Source: Fictibacillus sp. FJAT-27399 (GTDB lineage: Bacteria > Bacillota > Bacilli > Bacillales > Fictibacillaceae). From it: a stretch of DNA of 64,000 nt. Under the pieces are notes generated by a model that saw nothing but the letters and a program-made list of their open reading frames with translations, was not told the DNA's origin and made no database searches. This document shows positions 43,360 to 51,938 of this stretch, piece by piece. The stretch is taken from contig NZ_LMVC01000003.1 of assembly GCF_001510655.1 (NCBI RefSeq), positions 1-64,000 on the forward strand, written 5' to 3'. The translations under genes were made by a program, and so were the position numbers. The stretch's first letter is position 1. Each line of letters starts with the position of its first letter.

Positions 43360-43977
43360 TTATTTAGCAAATATATGATTGCCGATTCGGGTAACGCTTG
43401 GGCGTGAAAAGATCCAGTTGTTCGATGCAAGGTGAGGATTGTAATAGAAAATAGAACCGTGTGTAGGGTCCCAGCCTTTCATGGCATCAATGGCAGCACG
43501 ATAGGCGGAAGCGTTAGGAGAGATATTATACTGTCCATCATGGACGGCAGTGAAAGCGTTGGTCTGGTAGACGACATTAAACGTATCTTTTGGAAAACGT
43601 GAATCTTCAAGGCGGTTTAGGATGACCGCAGCTACGGCGACTTTCCCAAGGTAGGATTCCCCGCGCGCTTCTCCGTTGACTACCCTTGCCATAATTTCGA
43701 CATCGTTTAACTTACCGAATGTGCGCGGGCCGGCAACTCCGTCAGGAACAATGCCAGTGGCCAGCTGAAAATTAGCGACAGCATACTTTGTGAGAGGTCC
43801 ATAATAGCCGGTAACAGGACCATGAAAGTAGCCTGCATTCTTCATGCGGCTCTGCAGGGTCTTAACCTCATTGCCTGTACTTCCCTTACCCAGTGTTTGT
43901 GCGTACGATAAACTTGGTGTTGCGGCTAGCGTGAATCCCATAACAATCAGAACCAGCATTTTTTTTACCATCTTCAT
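43360..43977 (-). CDS. SleB/CwlJ-type cell wall hydrolase
   Basis: A 205-residue exported hydrolase. The signal peptide ends near SYAQ. A peptidoglycan-binding domain follows (LGKGSTGNEVKTLQSRMKNAGYF ... YGPLTKYAVANFQ ... PDGVAGPRTFGKL). Then comes the hydrolase_2 (SleB) domain with the conserved glutamate in MARVVNGEARGESYLGKVAVAAVILNR. Homologues are spore cortex-lytic enzymes that act in germination. It lacks genes such as ypeB next door, so a vegetative role is also possible. AGAGGTG precedes the ATG at 43977; a TTG three bases earlier is less likely. Confidence 0.88.
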   Translation of the reverse strand: MKMVKKMLVLIVMGFTLAATPSLSYAQTLGKGSTGNEVKTLQSRMKNAGYFHGPVTGYYGPLTKYAVANFQLATGIVPDGVAGPRTFGKLNDVEIMARVVNGEARGESYLGKVAVAAVILNRLEDSRFPKDTFNVVYQTNAFTAVHDGQYNISPNASAYRAAIDAMKGWDPTHGSIFYYNPHLASNNWIFSRPSVTRIGNHIFAK

Positions 43978-44099
43978 CAAAACACATCACCTCTCGCTAT
44001 TTTTTGCGCTACCATTTTACAGTAACAAACAAATAGGAAAGTATTATCCATCAATGGGTTTATTTTATAGTAAGCAAGAAGTATGCTTTTTAATAAATT

Positions 44100-44150
44100 G
44101 GTGCCAGGCACCACAAATTACACAAGTGTGTAATTGAGGTGCCTGGCACC
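44100..44150. repeat. GGTGCC palindromic element, core B
   Basis: A 51-bp copy with core CAAATTACACAAGTGTGTAATTG and perfect arms, ending 9 bases before the dehydrogenase stop codon region. Confidence 0.95.
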
Positions 44151-44159
44151 GTTTACCGT

Positions 44160-45143
44160 TTACAGCATGATGCCGCTTTTTAGTTCCTGGACAATGTTTG
44201 GCGGCTCGTTTCCGGTAACTGCAGCGACCAGGTTTTTGGCAGCGAGCATGGCCATATCAAACCTCGTCTGGTGAGTCGCTGAACCGATATGAGGCAGGGT
44301 CACCACGTTAGGAAGCTTCAACAGCGGATTGCTTGTTGAGACGGGTTCCTGGTCAAATACGTCGAGTCCGGCAGCCAGGATTTCTTTGTTTTGCAGAGCT
44401 TGGATCAAGGCGTTTTCATCGACCGTCTGTCCACGTGAAGTGTTGATGAAGATGGCGGAGTTTTTCATGAGTGCAAATTGCTCTTGACCCATAAGGTGCC
44501 TCGTCTCCTGAGTAAAAGGAACCATTAACAGTACGAAGTCCGAGGATTGCAGCAATTCCTCCAGCGGAACATAGTCAGCATCCAGAATCTTTTCTGATCC
44601 AGGTTTCCTGTGCCGGTTATGATACTGAATGTTCATATTAAAGCCGAATTTGGCGCGCTTTCCAATAGCCTCGCCAATTCTGCCCATGCCGATGATACCC
44701 AATGTTTTTCCGTGAACATCGACACCGAAAAGCGGTTCGTCGTCTTGCTCCTCCCACTTGCCGTCCTTCACCAGCTTGTCCAGCTCGGGGATGCGGCGTG
44801 CTGTGGAAAGCATTAAGGCCAGAGCCAGATCAGCCACCGTTTCATTGAGAACATCAGGGGTATTCGTACCCATAATGTTCCTTTTTTTCATGGACTCAAG
44901 GTCAAAATTGTTATAACCAACGGAAATATTACTGACGACTTTTAGCTTTGGGGCATGATCCAGCAGTTCGTCATTAATTTTTTCCCCGGTAATGAGCAGT
45001 CCTTCTGCATCCTCCAACCTTTCTAGCAGTTCACTTCTCGTTATCGGTGCAGAACCTTGCCATTTTTCGTATGTGCAATGCTCTGAAATATACGCTTCTG
45101 CCTCAGCAGAGATAGGTCTTGCGAGAAAAACTTTCGGTTTCAA
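44160..45143 (-). CDS. D-2-hydroxyacid dehydrogenase (glyoxylate/hydroxypyruvate reductase-like)
   Basis: A 327-residue NAD(P)H-dependent enzyme similar to B. subtilis YvcT and GhrB. The NAD loop is GIIGMGRIGEAIGKRA. The catalytic Arg, Glu and His lie in NTSRGQTVDE, DVFDQEPV and PHIGSAT. It reduces glyoxylate or hydroxypyruvate, or works on gluconate-derived 2-keto acids. AGGAGG precedes the ATG. It lies 18 bases downstream of the sugar-acid transporter gene on the same strand, so uptake and conversion of one substrate is likely. Confidence 0.9.
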   Translation of the reverse strand: MKPKVFLARPISAEAEAYISEHCTYEKWQGSAPITRSELLERLEDAEGLLITGEKINDELLDHAPKLKVVSNISVGYNNFDLESMKKRNIMGTNTPDVLNETVADLALALMLSTARRIPELDKLVKDGKWEEQDDEPLFGVDVHGKTLGIIGMGRIGEAIGKRAKFGFNMNIQYHNRHRKPGSEKILDADYVPLEELLQSSDFVLLMVPFTQETRHLMGQEQFALMKNSAIFINTSRGQTVDENALIQALQNKEILAAGLDVFDQEPVSTSNPLLKLPNVVTLPHIGSATHQTRFDMAMLAAKNLVAAVTGNEPPNIVQELKSGIML

Positions 45144-45161
45144 TAGTGCTCCTCCTTATCC

Positions 45162-46460
45162 TTATTCTTGAATCGGATTCTTGACGATAAACCAATAACA
45201 TAATGCCGCACAGCCTGCGATCAGACCGCCGGAGATAAAAGCAAGAGAGTAGGAACCTGTAGTATCCACGATTATTCCGGCTACAACAGGAGAAAAGGCT
45301 CCTCCAAAATAGCCGCCAAAATTCTGGATGGCACCGACTGATGCAACCATGGAAGGCGGTGCGATATCACCCGCGAGCGCCCAGGCGCTTCCCGTCATTG
45401 CTGAAATAAAGCATAGAGCAAGCGTCAACAGTGTGAGTGTGATCGCAAGTCCTGTCACGAACGGAACGGCACAAACCACGACGGCCGCAGAGATGGCACA
45501 GATACTAATAAGCGCACGCTTTGCTTTGATCGGTGTAGTAACTTCCTTATCCACGAGCTTTTTCGTAAGGTATCCACCAAAAATATTTCCGAAGATCCCG
45601 CCAAGCCATGGAATTCCTGCATAAATACCCAGTTCCTTTAAAGAGACATGATGAACATTGGTCAAAAATAGCGGAAGGAAAACAAGGAAGATATTCCAGA
45701 TCCAAATCGTACAGAAAAAGCCAAGAATCATCCCCCATACACTTCGATACTTAAATAATTCTCCCCATTTAATTTTGGATGTTTGAATGCTATGTTCCGA
45801 ACCAGCGCCTTCCGATTGTATATATTCCAGCTCCATCTCGGAAAGCTTGCGGCTTTTGTCCGGATTTTTATAAAAGATGAAAAATCCGATGGCAAAAACT
45901 ATGCCGATGGCCCCCGTGATATAAAAGAGGGCTCTCCAGCCAAAAGTTACCATGAGAAAAACGAGCAATGGCGGTGCTATAGCGGGTCCCCACTTGGAGG
46001 ATGAGTCCCATATCCCAGTCGCAAGCCCTCTTTCCTTTTTCGGAAACCAATAAGAAGTAATCTTGGCCATGGTCGGAAAACATGGAGCTTCACCGACGCC
46101 AAGCAAAACCCGGGCCATGATAAAGGTAGACATTTTATGTACTGCCCCAGTCAGCATGGTAGCGCCGCTCCACCAAATCAATGCGATTGTATAGACCCTT
46201 TTCGTTCCGAAACGGTCGATAAGCCAGCCGGAAGGGAGCTGCATCAGCGCATAACTCCAAGAAAAAACGGTTCCCAGCAATCCGATGTCTGTGGCAGTCA
46301 GCCCGAGTTCTTTCATCATTTCTGGAGCTGCTATGGAAAGATTCGCCCGGTCTAGATAGTTGATGATACCCCCGATCAACAACCAAACAACAACCGTCCA
46401 GCGAAATTTCCGTGCGAAATTCACCGGCTTAGCTTGCTTTGTCTCAAGTCTTGCTTCCAT
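45162..46460 (-). CDS. MFS transporter, anion:cation symporter (sugar-acid) type
   Basis: A 432-residue permease of the ACS branch (GudP/ExuT-like) with twelve helices. Typical words include INYLDRANLSIAAPEM near the N-terminus, LPSGWLIDRFGTKRVY (motif A) and VGEAPCFPTMAKITSYWFPKKERG. Substrates of relatives are glucarate, galactarate, hexuronates or tartrate. The ATG at 46460 has AAGGAGGG; the longer frame to 46511 is rejected. A consensus cre site lies between promoter and start. First gene of a two-gene operon with the dehydrogenase. Confidence 0.88.
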   Translation of the reverse strand: MEARLETKQAKPVNFARKFRWTVVVWLLIGGIINYLDRANLSIAAPEMMKELGLTATDIGLLGTVFSWSYALMQLPSGWLIDRFGTKRVYTIALIWWSGATMLTGAVHKMSTFIMARVLLGVGEAPCFPTMAKITSYWFPKKERGLATGIWDSSSKWGPAIAPPLLVFLMVTFGWRALFYITGAIGIVFAIGFFIFYKNPDKSRKLSEMELEYIQSEGAGSEHSIQTSKIKWGELFKYRSVWGMILGFFCTIWIWNIFLVFLPLFLTNVHHVSLKELGIYAGIPWLGGIFGNIFGGYLTKKLVDKEVTTPIKAKRALISICAISAAVVVCAVPFVTGLAITLTLLTLALCFISAMTGSAWALAGDIAPPSMVASVGAIQNFGGYFGGAFSPVVAGIIVDTTGSYSLAFISGGLIAGCAALCYWFIVKNPIQE

Positions 46461-46496
46461 ACCCAATCCCTCCTTGTTTTTTATAAAACGCCAAAA

Positions 46497-46511
46497 TGGC
46501 AGCGCTTTCAA
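46497..46511 (-). promoter_or_regulatory. cre site (CcpA) of the transporter operon
   Basis: On the minus strand TTGAAAGCGCTGCCA fits the cre consensus WTGNAANCGNWNNCW at every position. It sits 37 bases before the transporter start, so CcpA would block transcription when glucose is present. Confidence 0.8.
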
Positions 46512-46716
46512 AAGATAAAAATTAGAGCGTTAAATCTGTCTTTTATGTATAAACAAAGAGGTAAATGATTTATTTGTTTTATAATATAAAACTAAGTTTT
46601 GGAATAGGAACAAAAAAATAAACAGATAATTCTATCTATTCTGTCAGTTATCTTATTATGATGATGAGCTCTTGTCAATAGGGATAAAGTTTGGCTGTAA
46701 AAGTTTTTCTAACAAT

Positions 46717-46766
46717 GGTGCCAGGCACCGCTTTTTGATAGATGTCAAAAGCCGGTGCCTGGCACC
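46717..46766. repeat. GGTGCC palindromic element, core A variant
   Basis: The core is CTTTTTGATAGATGTCAAAAG, with ATAG replacing ATAT at the centre. The arms are perfect. It lies 37 bases upstream of the rbs promoter. Confidence 0.93.
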
Positions 46767-46802
46767 AAAAAAAGCTTTCTACAAATTTCTATATTTTTTT
46801 CT

Positions 46803-46831
46803 TTGACAACTCAAAGGGAGGAGATTATACT
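46803..46831 (+). promoter_or_regulatory. Sigma-A promoter of the rbs operon
   Basis: TTGACA at 46803-46808, 17-bp spacer, TATACT at 46826-46831. The predicted start near 46838 falls inside the first operator. Confidence 0.85.
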
Positions 46832-46834
46832 GTG

Positions 46835-46893
46835 TGTAACCGGTTACATAAGCTATAGCCGATTTTTATTTCAACGGTATGTAACCGGTTACA
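46835..46893 (+). promoter_or_regulatory. Two RbsR operators TGTAACCGGTTACA
   Basis: Two perfect 14-bp palindromes at 46835-46848 and 46880-46893, centres 45 bp apart (about four helical turns), which favours looping or cooperative binding. LacI-family operators have this central CG. The first overlaps the transcription start. Confidence 0.88.
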
Positions 46894-46960
46894 CATCATG
46901 ATGTTATAGTGAATTCTTAACTAACTTTTTAAAATAGCAGTTTATCGGAGTTGTTTGATT

Positions 46961-47944
46961 ATGGCAACCATTAAAGATGTCGCGAAACAGGCAGGTGTTT
47001 CAGTTGCGACGGTGTCCAGGGTGATCAACAGCAATGGGTACGTGAATGAAAATACGAAGAAAAAGGTTGATGCAGCGATCCAGCAGCTGAATTACAAGCC
47101 AAACGCAGTAGCCCGAAGCCTTTACAAAAAAACATCGAAAACCATCGGGTTAATGGTGCCGGATATAGTTAACCCTTTTTTCCCGGAGCTTGCTAGGGCA
47201 GTGGAAGACACGGCACATAAGCTGGGCTATAACGTTGTCTTCTGCAATACCGATGAAAACGCAGAAAAAGAAGAAGACTATCTTGAAATTCTGCTTCAAA
47301 AGTATGTTGACGGGCTCATTGTAGCTTCCAATACATTGACGGCCGCGAAAGTGAAGCAGTTGAACATTCCGGTTGTCAGTATTGACCGGAAAATCAATGC
47401 AGACATTCCTACTGTCGTTGTAAAAAATAAGAGCGGTGCACAAAAAGCGGCGAGTTTTTTAAAAGAAATAGGCTGTAAACGAATAGCCCACCTTAGCGGC
47501 CCAGAGCATATTGATAATGCGATGGAGCGGCGTGCCGGTTATCTCGAAGAAGTGGGAAGTGAACCGTGGTTTGACGCCACCTATATTGAGGATGGCAACT
47601 ATGAGATGAAGACAGCGATCAAGGCAACACTTGAATTGCTGAACCGCCACCCTGAGATTGACGGCATATTTGCCGGAAACGATGTGATGGCAATTGGCGC
47701 GATCAAAGCGGCCCATCAGTTCGGAAAGAAGGTACCGGAGGAGCTGGCGATTATCGGCTTTGACGGCATCGTACTTTCTGAAGCAACAACACCGGAGCTG
47801 ACCACCGTTGGCCAGCCGATCTACAAAATGGGAACGATTGTTGCAGAAATGCTTGTGAAACTGATCGAGAAAAAACAGGTGGAAAACACCTTCTATGAAT
47901 TGGATGTTGAACTGATCGAACGAGAATCAACGCGGAAGGTCTAG
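46961..47944 (+). CDS. rbsR: LacI-family ribose operon repressor
   Basis: A 327-residue repressor. The N-terminal LacI helix-turn-helix (ATIKDVAKQAGVSVATVSRVIN) and hinge helix (NAVARSLYKK) precede a periplasmic-binding-like sensor core (VPDIVNPFFPELARAVED, GIFAGNDVMAIGAI, GFDGIVLSEATTPELTTVGQP). It should release the two operators upstream when ribose is present. The ATG at 46961 follows CGGAG; a TTG six bases earlier is possible. It heads the rbs operon, as in B. subtilis. Confidence 0.93.
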   Translation: MATIKDVAKQAGVSVATVSRVINSNGYVNENTKKKVDAAIQQLNYKPNAVARSLYKKTSKTIGLMVPDIVNPFFPELARAVEDTAHKLGYNVVFCNTDENAEKEEDYLEILLQKYVDGLIVASNTLTAAKVKQLNIPVVSIDRKINADIPTVVVKNKSGAQKAASFLKEIGCKRIAHLSGPEHIDNAMERRAGYLEEVGSEPWFDATYIEDGNYEMKTAIKATLELLNRHPEIDGIFAGNDVMAIGAIKAAHQFGKKVPEELAIIGFDGIVLSEATTPELTTVGQPIYKMGTIVAEMLVKLIEKKQVENTFYELDVELIERESTRKV

Positions 47945-47947
47945 GAT

Positions 47948-48024
47948 GGTGCCAAATTCCCGTAAAGAGCGGCGGGAACTCGGCACCGCAATTACACACT
48001 TGTGTAACGACGGTGCCTGGCACC
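47948..48024. repeat. GGTGCC element, core B, with a 27-bp insertion in the left arm
   Basis: The right arm and core (ATTACACACTTGTGTAAC) are normal. The left arm is split after GGTGCCA by 27 bp that itself contains TTCCCG and CGGGAA as a stem, then GGCACC resumes. The total is 77 bp, exactly 50 plus 27. It lies between rbsR and rbsK. Confidence 0.9.
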
Positions 48025-48074
48025 GAATCAATGACACCGAAACAAACACAATCAAACAAAAAGGAGGGCTGGCG

Positions 48075-48953
48075 ATGGCAGCTAAGATTACGGTAGTGGG
48101 AAGCATCAACATGGATCTGGTGACGATTTCGGACAAGGTTCCGAAGATGGGGGAGACGCTCCTCGGGCAGGAGTTTAAAACGATTCCTGGCGGAAAAGGG
48201 GCGAACCAGGCGGTGGCTGCCGCAAGACTTGGAGCTGATGTCCGAATGGTGGGCTGTGTAGGTGACGATGTTTTCGGCTCTGAGCTTGTGAATCACCTTA
48301 ATAAGCAGGGTGTAGACGTAACACATGTAGAGCAGGTCTCCGGATCCACGGGAACAGCCACCATCCTTGTATCAGAAGGTGATAACAGCATCATCGTCGT
48401 GCCGGCCGCCAATCATCAAGTGACACCTGAATTTGTCGAGAAGAAGCGTGAGATAATAGCCGGCAGTGATTTTCTCCTTGTGCAGCTTGAAATACCGCTG
48501 GAAAGCGTTCAGAAAGCAGTGAGCATCGCCAAGGAAAACGGCGTAAAGGTAGTCCTAAATCCTGCTCCTATTCAGGAGTTGCCTGAAGAACTCCTTCGGG
48601 AAGTCGACTACATCACACCGAATGAACACGAGCTCGAATTGCTGCTTCAAGGCCGCAATGAGCAGTTTATCAAGGAAAAGGTCATCGTAACGAAGGGCTC
48701 AAATGGTCTTACTTTTTATAAAGATGGAGAAGAAATCAACGTCCGTTCTTACAAGGTGGATGTTAAAGATACGACAGGGGCCGGCGATTCCTTCAACGGC
48801 GGGCTTGCCGTTGGATTAAGCCAGGGGCTGTCGCTGAAAGCGGCCTGTAAATTTGGCAACGCGGTTGCGGCCCTCTCGACGACAAAGCTCGGGGCGCAGA
48901 CAGGAATGCCAACGAAAGAAGAAGTTGAGCAGTTCATCGCGGTTAACGGCTGA
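48075..48953 (+). CDS. rbsK: Ribokinase
   Basis: A 292-residue PfkB-family kinase that phosphorylates D-ribose to ribose 5-phosphate. PfkB signatures are visible: GGKGANQAVAAARLGADV near residue 40 and DTTGAGDSFNGGLA with the catalytic base D near 240. AAGGAGGG supports ATG at 48075. The longer frame from 47946 translates the upstream repeat and is rejected. Second gene of the operon. Confidence 0.95.
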   Translation: MAAKITVVGSINMDLVTISDKVPKMGETLLGQEFKTIPGGKGANQAVAAARLGADVRMVGCVGDDVFGSELVNHLNKQGVDVTHVEQVSGSTGTATILVSEGDNSIIVVPAANHQVTPEFVEKKREIIAGSDFLLVQLEIPLESVQKAVSIAKENGVKVVLNPAPIQELPEELLREVDYITPNEHELELLLQGRNEQFIKEKVIVTKGSNGLTFYKDGEEINVRSYKVDVKDTTGAGDSFNGGLAVGLSQGLSLKAACKFGNAVAALSTTKLGAQTGMPTKEEVEQFIAVNG

Positions 48954-49001
48954 TCCAACATTTACTTAACCAATAGACAGCATGAGGAAGAGGTGGTGCA
49001 G

Positions 49002-49394
49002 ATGAAAAAACAAGGGATATTGAACAGCGAGATTGCTTCGGTTCTCGCACGAATGGGCCACACAGATACGATTGTCATCGCAGACTGCGGCTTACCGATT
49101 CCGGACGATGTTAAACGCATTGACATCGCCCTGACGATGGGGACACCAGGCTTTTTGGAAACGCTGCAGGCGGTCGCGGATGACATGCAGGTGGAGGAAG
49201 TAACGCTTGCTCAGGAATTGAAGGAGAACGAAGCGTATCTCAGCAAGGTCCTCGAAGCGGTGCCAGGCACCGCGCAAAATATGGTCTCTCATGAAACGTT
49301 CAAGGAATTAACGAAGAATGCGAAAGCGGTCATCCGTACGGGTGAAACAACGCCTTATGCCAACATCATTTTACATGCGGGGGTGATTTTCTAA
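49002..49394 (+). CDS. rbsD: D-ribose pyranase
   Basis: A 130-residue pyranase that converts beta-ribopyranose to the furanose form for ribokinase. Conserved N-terminal H ([17 protein letters not shown]) and the C-terminal [22 protein letters not shown] are present. Between them, residues around 86-92 read EAVPGTA, encoded by a perfect 13-bp GGTGCCAGGCACC arm. B. subtilis RbsD has unrelated sequence there (loop between the two conserved blocks). It starts at 49002 and overlaps rbsA by one base. Confidence 0.92.
   Translation: MKKQGILNSEIASVLARMGHTDTIVIADCGLPIPDDVKRIDIALTMGTPGFLETLQAVADDMQVEEVTLAQELKENEAYLSKVLEAVPGTAQNMVSHETFKELTKNAKAVIRTGETTPYANIILHAGVIF
49259..49271. repeat. GGTGCC arm inside the rbsD coding sequence
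   Basis: A perfect GGTGCCAGGCACC followed by GCG, in frame within rbsD, read as VPGT. No core or second arm follows. Confidence 0.75.
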
Positions 49395-50890
49395 TGAGTG
49401 ACAAGACACTTGTTCATTTAACAGGTATCTATAAATCATTTTCAGATGTTCATGTGCTGAAAAATGTGAGCTTTGACGTGCAGACTGGCGAAGTTCATGC
49501 TCTCATGGGAGAAAACGGCGCGGGGAAATCGACACTGATGAAAATCATGGCCGGCATCTATGAACGAGACAAAGGGACAATCACAGTAAAAGGGAAGGAC
49601 GTACATTTCTCCAATCCGAAAGAGGCAGAGGAGATGGGGATCGGAGTCGTGCACCAGGAGCTGAATATCATTCCTTACCTGACCGTGACGGAAAATCTTT
49701 TCCTGGGAAAAGAGCTGACTTACGGCAAGACTGGCATTTTACGGACGTCCGATATGCGAAAACGAACGAAAAAAGCACTGCAGCAGCTCGGGGTGGAAAT
49801 CAATCCTGATGCGGTTGCCGGCGAGCTTTCGGTCGGACAGCAGCAGATGATCGAGATCGCCAAAGTGCTTGAAACAAATTCGGATTGCATCATCATGGAC
49901 GAACCGACAGCCGCACTTACCGACCGTGAAATAGAAGCGCTTTTTACCGTGATTGAAAAGCTGAAAAAGCAAGGCGTCGGCATCGTCTACATCTCCCATC
50001 GGATGGAGGAAATCTTCCAGATGTGTGACCGGATCTCAGTTCTTCGTGACGGTGATTTTATCGGTACGAAAATCGTTAAAGAAACGAATTTTGATGAGAT
50101 TGTTTCAATGATGGTCGGCCGACAGCTTGGCGAGCGGTTTCCTGAGCGGAAGGCGAAGATCGGCCCGGAACGGCTGAGAGTGGAAGGACTTTCTAGAAAA
50201 GAGCACTTCGAAGACATTCACTTTGATGTCAAGCAGGGCGAGATCCTCGGTGTAGCAGGCTTGATGGGCGCGGGCCGGACCGAGATCATGGAAGCCATCT
50301 TCGGCTATAAGAAAAAGGATGGCGGCAGCATTTATCTCGACGGCAAACCGATGAACATCTCGAAGCCATCAGATGCGATTGAGGCCGGATTGGCCTTTGT
50401 CACAGAGGACCGCAAAGATAAAGGGCTTGTTGTAGGGATGACCGTTCGTGAAAATTTCACGCTAACCAATTTGAAAGCGGTGTCAAACGGCGGTGTGATC
50501 TCCGCAAGTGCCGAACAGAAAGAAACGGAGCGGCTCATTAAAAAACTCCACGTGAAAACGTCCGGCGGGGAACAGATCGTCAAATCACTGAGTGGTGGAA
50601 ATCAGCAAAAGATCGTCATCGGAAAATGGGTGAACAATCAGCCGAAAGTGTTGATATTGGACGAGCCGACCCGTGGCGTGGACGTTGGTGCGAAAAAAGA
50701 AATCTATCAGATTATGAATGAACTGACGGAGCAGGGAGTGTCCATCATTATGGTATCCTCCGAGCTCCCGGAAATTTTAGGAATGAGTGACCGGATCCTC
50801 GTCATTCATGAAGGAAAAATCAGCAGGATTCTCAACCGCGAAGAAGCGGATCAGGAAAAAATCATGCATGCTGCAACAGGAGGGATGTAA
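49394..50890 (+). CDS. rbsA: Ribose ABC transporter, fused double ATPase
   Basis: A 498-residue ATPase of two tandem ABC domains. The first has an intact Walker A (GENGAGKST), [12 protein letters not shown] signature and DEPTAAL Walker B. The second has the typical degenerate P-loop (GLMGAGRTE), [14 protein letters not shown] and [12 protein letters not shown]. It powers ribose uptake with RbsC and RbsB. The ATG overlaps the rbsD stop codon by one base (TAATG), giving translational coupling. Confidence 0.95.
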   Translation: MSDKTLVHLTGIYKSFSDVHVLKNVSFDVQTGEVHALMGENGAGKSTLMKIMAGIYERDKGTITVKGKDVHFSNPKEAEEMGIGVVHQELNIIPYLTVTENLFLGKELTYGKTGILRTSDMRKRTKKALQQLGVEINPDAVAGELSVGQQQMIEIAKVLETNSDCIIMDEPTAALTDREIEALFTVIEKLKKQGVGIVYISHRMEEIFQMCDRISVLRDGDFIGTKIVKETNFDEIVSMMVGRQLGERFPERKAKIGPERLRVEGLSRKEHFEDIHFDVKQGEILGVAGLMGAGRTEIMEAIFGYKKKDGGSIYLDGKPMNISKPSDAIEAGLAFVTEDRKDKGLVVGMTVRENFTLTNLKAVSNGGVISASAEQKETERLIKKLHVKTSGGEQIVKSLSGGNQQKIVIGKWVNNQPKVLILDEPTRGVDVGAKKEIYQIMNELTEQGVSIIMVSSELPEILGMSDRILVIHEGKISRILNREEADQEKIMHAATGGM

Positions 50891-50891
50891 C

Positions 50892-51836
50892 ATGTCAGCC
50901 TCAACACGAAAGATTAGTATATTTCAGAAGCTCGGTCCGCTCATCGGACTCGTCATTATCTTAATTGTTCTATCCATCTTAAGTCCGGAGTTCTTCACGT
51001 TAACGAATATCCTCAACGTGCTTCGGCAGGTCTCCATTAACGCGCTCATTGCGTTTGGACTGACATTCGTCATCTTAACGGGAGGCATCGACCTTTCCGT
51101 TGGTTCGATGCTGGCACTGTCCGGAGCGATCACAGCCGGACTGATGGCTGGCGGAACAGACCCAGTTCTCGCGATGCTGGCAGGTCTGGCTGCGGGTACT
51201 GTAATGGGAGCCATCAACGGAATCATTATCAGCAAAGGGAAAGTGGCGCCGTTCATCGCAACACTTGCGACGATGACCATTTTCCGAGGTTTGACGCTCG
51301 TTTATACCGAGGGAAAACCGATCACCGGCCTCTCGGATGATATGAGCTTTGTCTTGATGGGACGTGGGTATTTCCTTGGAATTCCTTTCCCGGTCATCTG
51401 GATGCTGCTCGCGTTCGCGGTCCTCTGGTTCATCCTGAAAAAGACGACCTTTGGAAGAAGAACGTATGCGATAGGCGGAAACGAGGAAGCATCATTGCTG
51501 TCAGGTATTAAAGTCGGCCGAATCAAAGTTATGATCTACTCGCTGACAGGTTTGCTGTCCGCATTTGCCGGCATCATTTTAACGTCACGTTTGAATTCTG
51601 CACAGCCAACGGCAGGTACAGCGTATGAACTCGATGCCATCGCAGCTGTCGTGCTTGGCGGGACAAGCCTTTCCGGTGGTAAGGGATGGATTTTCGGTAC
51701 ATTAGTCGGTGCCCTCATCATTGGTGTACTGAACAACGGCTTGAACCTATTAAACGTTTCATCCTTCTACCAGCAGGTGGTTAAAGGCGGAGTAATTCTG
51801 CTCGCAGTGCTGATTGATCGGAAGAAGGCGGCTTAG
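50892..51836 (+). CDS. rbsC: Ribose ABC transporter permease
   Basis: A 314-residue membrane permease of the BPD_transp_2 family with about eight to ten helices. Conserved words are LTGGIDLSVGSMLALSG and the EAA-like loop YAIGGNEEASLLSGIKVGRIK, which contacts RbsA. The ATG at 50892 lies one base after the rbsA stop and has AGGAGGG upstream within rbsA. An alternative frame starting inside rbsA at 50787 is rejected. Confidence 0.95.
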   Translation: MSASTRKISIFQKLGPLIGLVIILIVLSILSPEFFTLTNILNVLRQVSINALIAFGLTFVILTGGIDLSVGSMLALSGAITAGLMAGGTDPVLAMLAGLAAGTVMGAINGIIISKGKVAPFIATLATMTIFRGLTLVYTEGKPITGLSDDMSFVLMGRGYFLGIPFPVIWMLLAFAVLWFILKKTTFGRRTYAIGGNEEASLLSGIKVGRIKVMIYSLTGLLSAFAGIILTSRLNSAQPTAGTAYELDAIAAVVLGGTSLSGGKGWIFGTLVGALIIGVLNNGLNLLNVSSFYQQVVKGGVILLAVLIDRKKAA

Positions 51837-51853
51837 ATTATTCGAGGAGGTTC

Positions 51854-51903
51854 GGTGCCAGGCACCGCAATTACACACTTGTGTAACGCCGGTGCCTGGC
51901 ACC
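51854..51903. repeat. GGTGCC palindromic element, core B, between rbsC and rbsB
   Basis: Perfect arms around GCAATTACACACTTGTGTAAC. It lies 17 bases after the rbsC stop and 35 bases before the rbsB start, inside the transcript. Confidence 0.95.
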
Positions 51904-51938
51904 AAACAAACTGCAAACAAAAAAAGGGAGGATTTACG

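Larger units (their letters stand above)
46461..46960. other. Divergent control region between transporter operon and rbs operon
   Basis: These 500 bases hold a cre site (46497), a GGTGCC element (46717), the rbs promoter (46803) and two RbsR operators (46835, 46880), all listed separately. Confidence 0.8.

Noticed and set aside
47946-48074. N-terminal extension of ribokinase
   Set aside because: It translates the palindromic repeat, and the ATG at 48075 has a strong ribosome binding site and the normal RbsK N-terminus.
51855-51938. N-terminal extension of RbsB
   Set aside because: It starts inside the repeat; the lipoprotein signal begins at the ATG at 51939.
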